From DAOUTW01 sp964523575 (GTDB lineage Bacteria > Zixibacteria > MSB-5A5 > GN15 > JAAZOE01), in the NCBI GenBank assembly GCA_964523575.1, contig CAZGAV010000058.1:1-24724 (forward strand): a DNA stretch of 24,724 nt, written 5' to 3'. How positions within the stretch are numbered: position 1 is the stretch's first letter; each line of letters opens with the position of its first letter. The translations under genes and the position numbers were made by a program. Below, one piece after another: positions 6,375 through 14,681 of this stretch. The notes under the pieces were generated by a model. It made no database searches and was not told the DNA's origin. It saw only the letters and a list, made by a program, of their open reading frames with translations.

Positions 6375-7916
6375 ATGTCACAAAAAAATTCATCAGGCGA
6401 GGGCCGCCGATTGAAACAGAATATCGGTTTGATCGGCGGCGCGGTTGCGGCGCTGGCAGTTCTTGTCTTCGGCAATTTTCAACCGGGGCATCCGGAGGTG
6501 ACCCGATGCGCGGCGGTGGCGATCCTCATGGCCGTCTGGTGGATTACCGAGGCGATTCCGATTGCGGCCACGGCCTTGTTGCCGGTGGCTCTTTTTCCCC
6601 TGCTGGGCATTATGAAGGGCAAGGTAACGGCGGGGCTTTATTTCAACGATATCATCTTTCTGTTCATCGGCGGTTTTATTATCGCGCTGGCGATGGAGCG
6701 ATGGAACCTTCATCGGCGGATCGCCCTGAGGATTATATTATTCATCGGGGCCGGTCGAAGCCGGATTATGCTCGGTTTTATGGCGGCCACGTTTTTCCTG
6801 TCGATGTGGATTTCGAACACGGCCACGACGATGATGATGGTGCCGATGGCGATGGCGATTATCGCCAAGATGAAGGAAAGCTTCGGCGAAGAAAAAGTGG
6901 GGCATTTTGCGACCGGTTTGCTTTTGGCTATAGCCTATGCGGCCTCGATCGGCGGCACGGCGACTCTGATTGGGACGCCGCCCAATATGGCCTTTTCGAA
7001 AATATTGACGATCAGTTTCCCGAACGCGCCCGAAATCAGTTTTACGCAATGGATGATTTTCGGCACCCCGGTGGCGGTAGTGTTTTTATTGCTGACGTGG
7101 CTGTTGCTGAGCCGGCTGTTTGTTCCGCGCGGCCCGAAGATGATGGCCGATACCGGCCTTTTTCGCGAGGAGCATCGGCAGTTGGGGCCGATGAAATACG
7201 AGGAAAAAGTGATTTCGGTTCTTTTCGCCCTCGTGGCTTTTTTATGGCTGTTTCGAAAAAGCATCGACCTGGGCGGTTTTGTCATTCCCGGATGGTCATC
7301 GCTTTTTCCGGAGCCCGGGTTTATCGACGACGGCACTGTGGCCATATCGGTGGCGTTGCTGTTGTTCATGATTCCGGCCCGTTCGCGGATCGAGGGGCGG
7401 CGGGTGCGCCTCATGAACTGGCGGACAGCGAACAAGTTGCATTGGGGCATTGTCATCTTATTCGGCGGCGGTTTTGCACTGGCGGCCGGTTTTGAAAAAT
7501 CCGGATTAGCGGCTTATGTGGGTCAACAACTGGTTGGACTTCATCAATTGCCGCCCTTGATTATCGTCATGGCCGTCTGCACCCTGCTGACTTTTTTGAC
7601 CGAGGTTACCTCCAACACCGCCACGACCCAGATATTTTTGCCGATTCTGGCTTCGCTGGCCGTGGCCATCAATGTCAATCCTTTGCTTTTGATGATTCCA
7701 GCGACTCTTTCGGCCTCGTGCGCCTTTATGCTTCCGGTGGCGACGCCGCCCAACGCCATTATTTTCGGAAGCGGCGAGGTGCGAATGACCGATATGATGC
7801 GAACCGGGATATATCTCAACCTGCTGGGCATCGTTCTGATTACGGCGGCCATATATTTCCTCGGCGTTCATGTTTTCGGCATCGACCTGTCGGCCATGCC
7901 GCTGTGGGCAAAGTAG
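6375..7916 (+). CDS. DASS/SLC13-family sodium-coupled anion symporter
   Basis: This 513-residue polytopic membrane protein matches the divalent-anion:sodium symporter family in length and motifs. The two diagnostic Ser-Asn-Thr motifs are WISNTATT (S147-T149) and TSNTATTQ (S413-T415). They form the sodium and carboxylate sites at the tips of the two re-entrant hairpins. Each is followed at a similar distance by a glycine/proline hinge (GTATLIGTPPN at 195-205; LPVATPPNAIIF near 454). Early WWITEAIP is also typical. Likely substrates are C4-dicarboxylates, citrate or sulfate; the sequence does not decide. The ATG at 6375 has no visible ribosome site in an AT-rich leader. The TTG at 6411 has GAGGG seven bases upstream, so translation may start at residue 13. 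Confidence 0.92.
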   Translation: MSQKNSSGEGRRLKQNIGLIGGAVAALAVLVFGNFQPGHPEVTRCAAVAILMAVWWITEAIPIAATALLPVALFPLLGIMKGKVTAGLYFNDIIFLFIGGFIIALAMERWNLHRRIALRIILFIGAGRSRIMLGFMAATFFLSMWISNTATTMMMVPMAMAIIAKMKESFGEEKVGHFATGLLLAIAYAASIGGTATLIGTPPNMAFSKILTISFPNAPEISFTQWMIFGTPVAVVFLLLTWLLLSRLFVPRGPKMMADTGLFREEHRQLGPMKYEEKVISVLFALVAFLWLFRKSIDLGGFVIPGWSSLFPEPGFIDDGTVAISVALLLFMIPARSRIEGRRVRLMNWRTANKLHWGIVILFGGGFALAAGFEKSGLAAYVGQQLVGLHQLPPLIIVMAVCTLLTFLTEVTSNTATTQIFLPILASLAVAINVNPLLLMIPATLSASCAFMLPVATPPNAIIFGSGEVRMTDMMRTGIYLNLLGIVLITAAIYFLGVHVFGIDLSAMPLWAK

Positions 7917-8049
7917 CCGAGCGGCAATTTAGCCTGCGCTGAGTTACGGGGGTTTCGAAATCGGTTGACAGAAGGGCCGCCGGGGGGCTACATTACAGTT
8001 GTTGACATCTTTGGGCTTATGCTTCCCGTTCTATTTGACATTGGAAACC

Positions 8050-9132
8050 ATGTTTCTGGATGATAAACAAATAGAGACAAGTGTCAACTGGCTCCTGGAA
8101 TGCGGATCGCCGCCGGTCGTTTATCTGACCCATAAGTTCCTCCTCGGCACCGACCCCGAGTCTTCGGACATGGCGGCTCTCTGGGCTCAGGTCGAAAATT
8201 TTGGACCGGCCCGAGATATTTTTTCCAAGCAGGAGCCGGACGGTTCCTGGTGCGCCGGGGGCGCCTGGGCGCCCAAGCCGTCGTATAACCCGCTCGAGGG
8301 GTATGAGCCGACGACGCCCAAGTATGTCACGACCGCCTGGATATTGCCTCTGCTGGGCGATATGGGTTTCGACCGACGCGACCAGCGTATCCGGCGGGCC
8401 TGCAATTATGCTCTCACCTATCAATGGCCCAACGGTTATTTCGCCAGTTCGCACGGTTATATGACGCGCCACAAGCAGAGCCGGGAAGGCGACCTGCCCA
8501 ACACCCCCTGTCATTTTGCGCTGTACCTAATGGCTTTTGCGCGAGTCGGCATGGGCGACGACCCGATGCTCAGGAAATCGTTCGACCTGCTGGCCGGCTG
8601 GCAGCGCGAGGACGGCGGATGGATCGATGAACGGCACAAGGACGGCACCGCCGCACCGTATAAGATCTGGGAACGGAGTTGTCCCTGGTCATCTTATCAT
8701 GCCGTTTCGGCTCTGTACCATGCCGGCGTTCCCGAATACGATGAAGTCTTGAGGAAAGGACTGGAGTTTCTCGTCCGGCACCTGGGGACCAAGGATGAGA
8801 CCGATATCCGGCAGATGTATTATCATGGGCACAGCACCGTCCGGGAATTATTGATGCTGACCGACATCGGTCTCGGCCTCGATCAAAGGCCGGTACAGGT
8901 TTTGATGGAATGGCTGATGAGCATGTATCAGCCGCAGAAAGGATATTTTAAGTATAGCGGCAAGCCGATATCGAAATATTCGGCGAAGAAGGACGGCGTT
9001 TCGCCGCGGGTCATGAAATACCGGTTGTATCACCTGATGGAAGATGACTGGCTGACTTATTACCTGACCCGCATCAGCCGGAATATGCTCAATAAAACCG
9101 CCGTCGCCGATCAGGCGCAGGCCGAGATATAA
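8050..9132 (+). CDS. QW-repeat alpha/alpha-toroid protein (squalene-cyclase / prenyltransferase superfamily fold)
   Basis: From ATG 8050 this encodes 360 residues. The frame is also open from a TTG at 7999, but the added residues look unlike the family. Four QW-type repeats are visible: QEPDGSW (61-67), QWPNGYF (125-131), QREDGGW (185-191) and QPQKGYF (294-300). This indicates an alpha/alpha barrel like those of squalene-hopene cyclase, protein prenyltransferases and related enzymes. No DXDD protonation motif, no DDXXD motif and no obvious zinc-ligand set is seen. It is about half the size of a true triterpene cyclase. No signal peptide, so probably cytoplasmic. It follows the DASS gene by 133 bp and is convergent with the PPDK/PEP-synthase regulator with a 20-bp gap. 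Function unknown. Confidence 0.8.
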   Translation: MFLDDKQIETSVNWLLECGSPPVVYLTHKFLLGTDPESSDMAALWAQVENFGPARDIFSKQEPDGSWCAGGAWAPKPSYNPLEGYEPTTPKYVTTAWILPLLGDMGFDRRDQRIRRACNYALTYQWPNGYFASSHGYMTRHKQSREGDLPNTPCHFALYLMAFARVGMGDDPMLRKSFDLLAGWQREDGGWIDERHKDGTAAPYKIWERSCPWSSYHAVSALYHAGVPEYDEVLRKGLEFLVRHLGTKDETDIRQMYYHGHSTVRELLMLTDIGLGLDQRPVQVLMEWLMSMYQPQKGYFKYSGKPISKYSAKKDGVSPRVMKYRLYHLMEDDWLTYYLTRISRNMLNKTAVADQAQAEI

Positions 9133-9152
9133 AAGACGATAATCCTGAAAAG

Positions 9153-10019
9153 TCAATCCTTGAGCCATCCCGGATCGCCGTTGTGCAGTCCAAGGTTCTG
9201 CAATATTTCCAGCGAGATTTCTTCGATGGCCCGCCGGGTGACATCGATAGTTTCCCAGCCCTGGCTTTCGAATAATTCCCGGCTGAAACGGAATTCCTTG
9301 CGGACCTCGCGGATATCGTAATAATTGCTGAATCGTTCCTCGCGGGCGGCGTCGCGCGCCAAAAATTGCGAACGTTCCTCGCGCACCTGGGCCAGCACCT
9401 CCGGTTGCATCATCAATCCGAAAATACTGGTCTGTTTTAGAGGGATTAGCTTTTTAAGAATATTGGCCTTGATGACGTCATCGGGAACGATCGGGATATT
9501 GGCGACTTTGACGCCGAAATTGCAGGCCAGGTACATGCTGATGGGGGTCTTGCAGGTTCGGGATAGTCCCAGCAAGATGACGTCGGCCTCCTCGATCAGG
9601 CTTCCGCCGCCGTCGTCGTGTTCGACGGTGTAGCCGATGGCGTCCACTTTTTCGTAATAACGATGATCGACAACATGCAGGATTCCCGGCCGGTAATCGG
9701 GCCGGACACCCAGAAATTTCGACATCGTGATCAGCATCGGGCGCAGGATATTGAGATGGAGGATTTCCATATCCTGCAGGCGTTCGTGGAAATACTTGTC
9801 GAGGTCCTCGTTGATGATGGAAAAAATCACCAGATAGCTGTCGTCGATTTTATCCAGTATTTCATCCAGCGTTTTACGGTCGCGCACCTCTTTGTAAGTA
9901 TGCAAGAGCTCATAATCGAGCGCGTATTCGGAATACTGCGCCAGCACGGCGTCCATCAACCGCTTGGCGGTCTTGCCGGTGCCGTCGGAGATAATGATAA
10001 TATTTTTTGGTTCATCCAT
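9153..10019 (-). CDS. Pyruvate,phosphate dikinase / PEP synthase regulatory protein (DUF299 kinase-pyrophosphorylase)
   Basis: This 288-residue protein belongs to the bifunctional kinase/pyrophosphorylase family that inactivates PPDK or PEP synthase by ADP-dependent threonine phosphorylation and reactivates it by phosphorolysis. Landmarks are SDGTGKTA near the N-terminus (11-18), the HVVDHRYYEKVDAIGYTVEHDDG region (115-137), and the family P-loop GLSRTCKTPIS (151-161), followed by KVANIPIVP. Length is typical. Its target enzyme is not in the window, so PpsR versus PDRP cannot be decided. It starts 43 bp after the stop of the C69 peptidase gene and may be read from the same transcript. The nearest purine-rich stretch (GGTGGAA) is rather far from the ATG. 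It controls PEP/pyruvate interconversion. Confidence 0.93.
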   Translation of the reverse strand: MDEPKNIIIISDGTGKTAKRLMDAVLAQYSEYALDYELLHTYKEVRDRKTLDEILDKIDDSYLVIFSIINEDLDKYFHERLQDMEILHLNILRPMLITMSKFLGVRPDYRPGILHVVDHRYYEKVDAIGYTVEHDDGGGSLIEEADVILLGLSRTCKTPISMYLACNFGVKVANIPIVPDDVIKANILKKLIPLKQTSIFGLMMQPEVLAQVREERSQFLARDAAREERFSNYYDIREVRKEFRFSRELFESQGWETIDVTRRAIEEISLEILQNLGLHNGDPGWLKD

Positions 10020-10062
10020 AGTAATTTAATTCCACCGAGGTTATGTTGTCGGCCGCCGCGAA

Positions 10063-11715
10063 TCAGTTAATGAGTTTCGATTCGGCGTCGGCGGTTTTTC
10101 TTTCCGGCAATTGGAATTGACCGGGACGTTCTTTGACGACCCGTTTCAGCCAATCCTGCGGATAGCCCTTTTCGCGCGGGCGTCCATTTTCGTCTTTGAC
10201 ATAACCGTCATTGTATTTCACGATCAAATGTTCGCCCAGTTTTCGCCAGCGGTCAACCAGCGATTGGCCGCGGCTGACGCTGTAGTCGGTCAGGTAGCGG
10301 GTCATCAGTCTGGGATCGGATTTATGGAGGGCCAGAGCGGTCTTTTCGAAAACCGGCTGCATGGCCATACAGTTGCCTTCGAACTCCTTCTGGACGGCCT
10401 GAATTTCCGGTTCCATGAAAGAGTATTTAAGATTGGCGAAATTGGAAACGAAATTGAAAACCCACCAGGCCGATTTCCATGAAAATTCCTGCAAATCGCC
10501 GATGGTAAACGATTCGGGAATATCGTCGATGCCGCAATAGAGCGGCGTGTAGCAGGTCATCCAGGTATCATCGACGCCGTACCAATACACACCGCCGATG
10601 GGGTCGGGCAACCAGCCGCGCGACTGGGAGACAAAGGAAAAGCCGGTTTGCTGGGTGGAAATCGGCCGTTCCCAGGCGTAATGGGTGGTGGTATCGTCGC
10701 CGACCGTCCATTGCATCGGCCGCCAGCGGTTGGGGGTGGCATAGGGTCCGGCATCAACGCCCTCGGTCATATCGTAGGGCGTGCCTTCGTAATGGTCGCG
10801 CATGAGGTCGAAGACATCGGCCAGCGACAATTTTTTGTCCGGTTTGATCCATAGCGGATAGGGTTGAGCGCCTTCGACGGCGCGGGTATAATCGGGCGAA
10901 AGATTTTGCGACGGCGCGGCTCGGCGGAAAAGACTCCAGACCCGGGTGTCGGCATAACGCTGACTGGCGGGAGTGGCCGGGCAATAGGCGTCGCAGAAAC
11001 GAAACGGCTGTCCCGATTGGGGGTCGTAGTAGCCTTTTTCAACGGCGAAGTCGATGACATTGTCGGAATAGATGCAATTTTCGGGATCGTTCCGGGGAAA
11101 TTCCCCGATGCGGGCTTTGTTGGCGTGGGCCGAGATATAGCCGTCGGGAACCCGGACGGCTACCCAGACGGTTCCTTGCCGGTCCGGTCCGAGGCCGATA
11201 ATTTCCAGTATCCAGGCCTCATTCGGATCAGCCAATGAAATCGATTCGCCGGTGGAATTATAGCCGTATTCGGCTACCAGATCGGTCATGACCTTGATCG
11301 CCTCGCGAGCCGTGCGCGCTCGCTGGAGGGCCAGGAACATCAGGTCCCAGTATCCCAGCAGGCCGTCCTCGTTTTCCAGCTCTTCCCGGCCGCCGAAGGT
11401 GGTCTCGCCGATGGCCAGTTGATGTTCGTTCATGAGATCGACGACGGCGTAGGTATGCGGAACTTGTTTGACATAGCCGCGAATACCGCCGCGCCAGTTT
11501 TCGATGGCAAAGGTGTCGCCCGGCTGATGGTCGGCGGCCGGGGTGTAGGCCAGATGCGGCACGAATTCACCGTCGCAGGTGTAAGTGATCATGACGGTGC
11601 TGTCGATGGAGGCACCTTTGGTGACAATCAAATTGGTGCAGGCAGTGGCCGAGGCGGCCGCAACCCAAATCAAAGCTATGGCCAGAATCAAAGCCCTGGA
11701 AATTTTTATCGACAT
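10063..11715 (-). CDS. Exported C69-family dipeptidase (Ntn hydrolase)
   Basis: This 550-residue peptidase of family C69 (U34) starts with a signal peptide (about 1-25), followed immediately by the nucleophile: ATACTNLIVTKGAS, with C26 as the expected N-terminal catalytic cysteine after processing. Supporting family features are GETTFGGRE, the segment SISLADPNEAWILEI (acidic, aromatic Ntn core), RVPDGYISAHANKARI and DVFDLMRDHYEGTPYD. Family members hydrolyse dipeptides and short peptides. Export suggests peptide scavenging in the periplasm or outside. Although C26 follows an ATA sequence, this is not read as a lipobox because CTNLIVTKGAS is the conserved catalytic start. GGGAG sits five bases before the ATG. 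The gene is upstream of the PPDK/PEP-synthase regulator. Confidence 0.92.
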   Translation of the reverse strand: MSIKISRALILAIALIWVAAASATACTNLIVTKGASIDSTVMITYTCDGEFVPHLAYTPAADHQPGDTFAIENWRGGIRGYVKQVPHTYAVVDLMNEHQLAIGETTFGGREELENEDGLLGYWDLMFLALQRARTAREAIKVMTDLVAEYGYNSTGESISLADPNEAWILEIIGLGPDRQGTVWVAVRVPDGYISAHANKARIGEFPRNDPENCIYSDNVIDFAVEKGYYDPQSGQPFRFCDAYCPATPASQRYADTRVWSLFRRAAPSQNLSPDYTRAVEGAQPYPLWIKPDKKLSLADVFDLMRDHYEGTPYDMTEGVDAGPYATPNRWRPMQWTVGDDTTTHYAWERPISTQQTGFSFVSQSRGWLPDPIGGVYWYGVDDTWMTCYTPLYCGIDDIPESFTIGDLQEFSWKSAWWVFNFVSNFANLKYSFMEPEIQAVQKEFEGNCMAMQPVFEKTALALHKSDPRLMTRYLTDYSVSRGQSLVDRWRKLGEHLIVKYNDGYVKDENGRPREKGYPQDWLKRVVKERPGQFQLPERKTADAESKLIN

Positions 11716-12053
11716 ATCCTCTCCCGCGTAAAAATGCCCAATTAATAAATTCAGATTACAACACAGGAGTCAATGATGCAATGACAAAAGATGCGGGGGG
11801 CAATTATTGACAAAGAATCGATAAATAGCTAATATTCGATTGGCTGAATTACTCGGTTACAATTTAATGATGGCCTTATTCGATGGCGATTTTATCCCTG
11901 GTTGGCGCAGGTTTTGAACCTCCGAGATACCTGCCATACCGGGGAAAATCCGGCGGCTGTTATCCCGAATAAAACAAATCCGGGCGCATGACCTCAAACA
12001 CCGAATACTATCAGGCCCGCCCTTCCTCATCGGCCGTATCGAAGCGATTCGGT
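11716..12053. other. Gene-free gap upstream of the C69 peptidase
   Basis: This 338-bp gap holds the peptidase promoter region and the 3' trailer of the DUF2914 gene. Overlapping short inverted repeats (GCAGGT/ACCTGC at 11907-11934, with AGGTT/AACCT inside at 11909-11921) could form a weak hairpin for the DUF2914 transcript, but no T-run follows. No coding sequence seen. Confidence 0.5.
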
Positions 12054-12518
12054 TTACTGCCCGGCGGGCTTTTCCGGTGCCGGCGTTTCCTGTTTAAGCT
12101 GGCCGCCGACCGTGAAGCTTACAGCCTTGATGACATTACCGTCGGGACCGGTGATTTTGACTTCCCAATTGCCGGCCCATTCGGGCGGAATCGTTTTGTA
12201 GCTGTAGGTCCGCCAGGGACTGCCCTTGACCGGCAGGGGGACATCGGCCATTTCCTTGCCTTCGCGAAGCCAGACATGATGGATCGTCATCTCGCCGTCA
12301 GTGACGCCGGTGATTTTGGTCCAGAGATAAACCCGGTCAACGTCGGCGGGAAATTTATCGGCTTCGCCGACCGGCATGTGATCTTCGACTCCGGTGCATA
12401 ACACCGGCTCGATGGTAATACCCGCCGGCGGGGCGGCCGGGGCCTGTTCGGTCTGGGCCGAGGCGATAATCGCCGGCAGTATCATGATCGCAACCGCAAT
12501 CAAAATTCTTTTGTACAT
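12054..12518 (-). CDS. Exported DUF2914-family protein
   Basis: This is a 154-residue protein with a signal peptide (1-21, ending IIASAQ). The DUF2914 domain spans about 35-138, recognised from LCTGVEDHMPVGEADKF, VYLWTKITG, TIHHVWLREGKEMADV and SPWRTYSYK. A proline-rich tail follows (143-153). The family is periplasmic and its biochemical role is unknown. The start at 12518 is chosen because GGAGG lies about five bases upstream and the signal peptide begins there; the frame is open 30 codons further but without signal character. It is divergent from the beta-barrel gene across a 424-bp regulatory gap, so the two may be coregulated, though nothing in the sequence proves it. Confidence 0.88.
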   Translation of the reverse strand: MYKRILIAVAIMILPAIIASAQTEQAPAAPPAGITIEPVLCTGVEDHMPVGEADKFPADVDRVYLWTKITGVTDGEMTIHHVWLREGKEMADVPLPVKGSPWRTYSYKTIPPEWAGNWEVKITGPDGNVIKAVSFTVGGQLKQETPAPEKPAGQ

Positions 12519-12942
12519 ACTGCCTCCATAGTTGGGGTTGGTGCGAAGATGCCCGTCTGTTCTTATCATATCGCACGGTCCCCGCATATTCAACAAAAAA
12601 ATGAACATGATCGCATGTGATACGATTCATATCTGTGCATGTGTGGCAAATGAGGCACAAAAAAGGTGCGACAAAATTGTCCGGGATTGCCGGATAAGGC
12701 AATTTCGCATAGTAAGTCGTTGCAGCATAGTGATCTGATAAATTGTGTATTATCCGGCATATTCCTTGCTTCGCATCGGGGTACCAATCAAATCCATTCG
12801 GAATATCGGCCCAGCATTCTCGGGCGTGATCGGCCGATATCTGATGTCGGAATCGTAAACAGGCTCACAGGAGGAGTTCATCGTCTCATTTGCGAAGGCG
12901 AAATCTCGAATTGTATCAAAACGCCAAAACGGAGGGATTATC
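12519..12942. other. Divergent regulatory gap with a compound dyad
   Basis: This 424-bp region between the DUF2914 gene and the barrel gene has no credible gene. A nested inverted repeat is present at 12674-12705: outer arms AAATTG / CAATTT around the perfect inner repeat TCCGG, GATTG, CCGGA. Overlapping it, ATTGCC / GGCAAT (12686-12703) can form an alternative hairpin. A small ACATG / CATGT dyad lies at 12605-12618. These are candidates for operators or a leader structure of the barrel gene. Confidence 0.45.
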
Positions 12943-14616
12943 ATGTCTACCATCAAGCTCCTCTCGCGAGTCTGGCTCGCGGTAACATTTATAATGTTTC
13001 TGGCGCAGATATCGGTAGCCGCGGCGCCGTCATTTTCGGTTGACAGCTATATACCGGAAAAATTCGTCGATTTCAGATGGCGGGTCGACGGCGGGACCCG
13101 GTTAAACGGCGACCGCCACGATGTCAGCGCCGACCCATCGTTTATGATCGACCTTGAGGAACGAAGCAGTTCCAACGACGCCCAATCGCTTCAGTTAAGC
13201 ACCGACATCGAATATCGCCATGAGACTATTCCCCGTTTCCTGTCGCTGGCGGTTTCCCTGAACGGCAATCTTTCACACCGTAATTCCCTGAACTCGAATA
13301 TTCTATATGATCCGTCGGCGGTGGATTATATCGATTTTAGCGATGGCGATTACAAATCAACCGGGGCCGGTATATTATGGGCGGCGGACGCCGGTCAGTA
13401 TTTGACCGGTGATTGGTTTTTTGCCGCCGGGGCCGAGCTGCAGACCAATTATTCCGAATCTTCGAATGAAACTGCAAGACACGATTCCGCATTTTATCCG
13501 CCGGATTATTCCGGTATGGTCCTGATTCAAAACGAGAACGACCAGAGAGATAACTCCTCCGATTTCAAGTATTACAATGTCGATGTCAACTTCATGCCGG
13601 GCTGGGGGCGGATGTATGAGGGGCAGTATGCGGCGACAGCCCTGTATATCATCGACGAACTGCAAAATGCGGGCCTTCTACGCCGGACGCCGACCTTCGA
13701 CGATATGCAGGGATTGACTGAGATTATCTATCAGTATCGCCTGAGCCATGTCATCGACAAACGCCTGCACAAGATCGGGGCTCTTTCGGATGTCATGGAA
13801 TACCTGCAATCGAAAGGAATCATCGATGACGCCGGGTCACACAGCTCTCTTCTGGTCGAGGATGTCTGGGATTATTTTCCCAATTATTACCGAAAATTCG
13901 GTTTCAAAATCCGGGCCGGAGCGGGGCTTGAGTACAATACGCGGCTGCAGCAGGGGAGCCAGGGAATGGACAGGCAAATGGCCAGGGTAATCCACGACGA
14001 AAATGATCCGACGGACATGGATACCACTTACTCTTCGGATTATCAGAGGGTCAATTTTCAACACGAAAAAATCGAACAACTTCAGGCCTACCTGGGGCTG
14101 GCCGCCGAATATTCGCGGCCCATCAATCTTCGCTGGCAGGTGGATATGACCGGAGAATTCAGATATTATGATAATGCCTATTCAACGAGTGTGGATCAAA
14201 GAATTGTTTACATGGACGGCATGACCACCTACGACCGGCTGATCGATGAACGTATAGAATATCAGGCCAGCCACACGATAGATGTGCAGGGAATCGCGCG
14301 GTATATTTTCAACTCGCGCACCAGCGCCGATTTTCTGGCCGAGTACTTTCACCGTCATTACAACTCGGCTATCAGGACCAATGTATTCGATCAACAGGCC
14401 GGAGAAATCACGATTGGAGAGCCGGATCGACATAATCTGTCGGAGGGGTCCTTGACGATGCGCGGCACCCTGCGCTATCGGATTGCCATCCCGACCACGC
14501 TGTCGGTCGGCCTGGATTATGCCCTGACGGAATCGGAGGTTTACCGGACCGCGGTTAGCGAAATCGACAGGCATGGATACAGCCTGCAGGTGAATATTTC
14601 GCATTACCTGTATTGA
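12943..14616 (+). CDS. Outer-membrane beta-barrel protein with a helical insert
   Basis: This 557-residue protein has a signal peptide (1-27, ending ISVAAA) and alternating polar/aromatic strands typical of outer-membrane barrels. It closes with an aromatic-terminated strand (SLQVNISHYLY). Strand-rich parts are about 40-215 and 318-557. Between them, residues about 224-310 are predicted helical (YAATALYIIDELQNAGLL, YRLSHVIDKRLHKIGALS, DVMEYLQSKGII), preceded by PGWGRM. I have the impression of a similar barrel-plus-helix protein family in related uncultured bacteria, but cannot name it. GGAGGG six bases upstream fixes the ATG. A hairpin follows the stop. It is divergent from the DUF2914 gene. 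A transport or adhesion role is not deducible from sequence. Confidence 0.8.
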   Translation: MSTIKLLSRVWLAVTFIMFLAQISVAAAPSFSVDSYIPEKFVDFRWRVDGGTRLNGDRHDVSADPSFMIDLEERSSSNDAQSLQLSTDIEYRHETIPRFLSLAVSLNGNLSHRNSLNSNILYDPSAVDYIDFSDGDYKSTGAGILWAADAGQYLTGDWFFAAGAELQTNYSESSNETARHDSAFYPPDYSGMVLIQNENDQRDNSSDFKYYNVDVNFMPGWGRMYEGQYAATALYIIDELQNAGLLRRTPTFDDMQGLTEIIYQYRLSHVIDKRLHKIGALSDVMEYLQSKGIIDDAGSHSSLLVEDVWDYFPNYYRKFGFKIRAGAGLEYNTRLQQGSQGMDRQMARVIHDENDPTDMDTTYSSDYQRVNFQHEKIEQLQAYLGLAAEYSRPINLRWQVDMTGEFRYYDNAYSTSVDQRIVYMDGMTTYDRLIDERIEYQASHTIDVQGIARYIFNSRTSADFLAEYFHRHYNSAIRTNVFDQQAGEITIGEPDRHNLSEGSLTMRGTLRYRIAIPTTLSVGLDYALTESEVYRTAVSEIDRHGYSLQVNISHYLY

Positions 14617-14644
14617 ATTGTCTCCGGGAGGGAGGCCTTGATAC

Positions 14645-14675
14645 AAGGCCCGGCGGCATGACGCGGCCGGGCCTT
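14645..14675. terminator. Hairpin between convergent barrel and DpaL genes
   Basis: The perfect 10-bp stem AAGGCCCGGC / GCCGGGCCTT has an 11-nt loop and lies between the convergent stops at 14616 and 14682. T-runs are weak on both sides. The left arm also pairs with GGCCTTG at 14634-14640 to make a mutually exclusive 7-bp hairpin with loop ATA. Confidence 0.65.
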
Positions 14676-14681
14676 TGACGT

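Noticed and set aside
10063..11715. C69 peptidase as a lipoprotein (ATAC before C26)
   Set aside because: The cysteine begins the family's conserved catalytic segment CTNLIVTKGAS, so it is the Ntn nucleophile exposed after signal removal rather than a lipidation site.
11895..11925. tRNA 3'-end look-alike on the minus strand (GGTTCAAAACC followed by GCCAACCA)
   Set aside because: The T-stem has a G/G mismatch, no matching GGTTGGC acceptor strand or anticodon arm is found upstream, and overlapping simple inverted repeats explain the pattern. No integrase or attachment-site duplicate is nearby.
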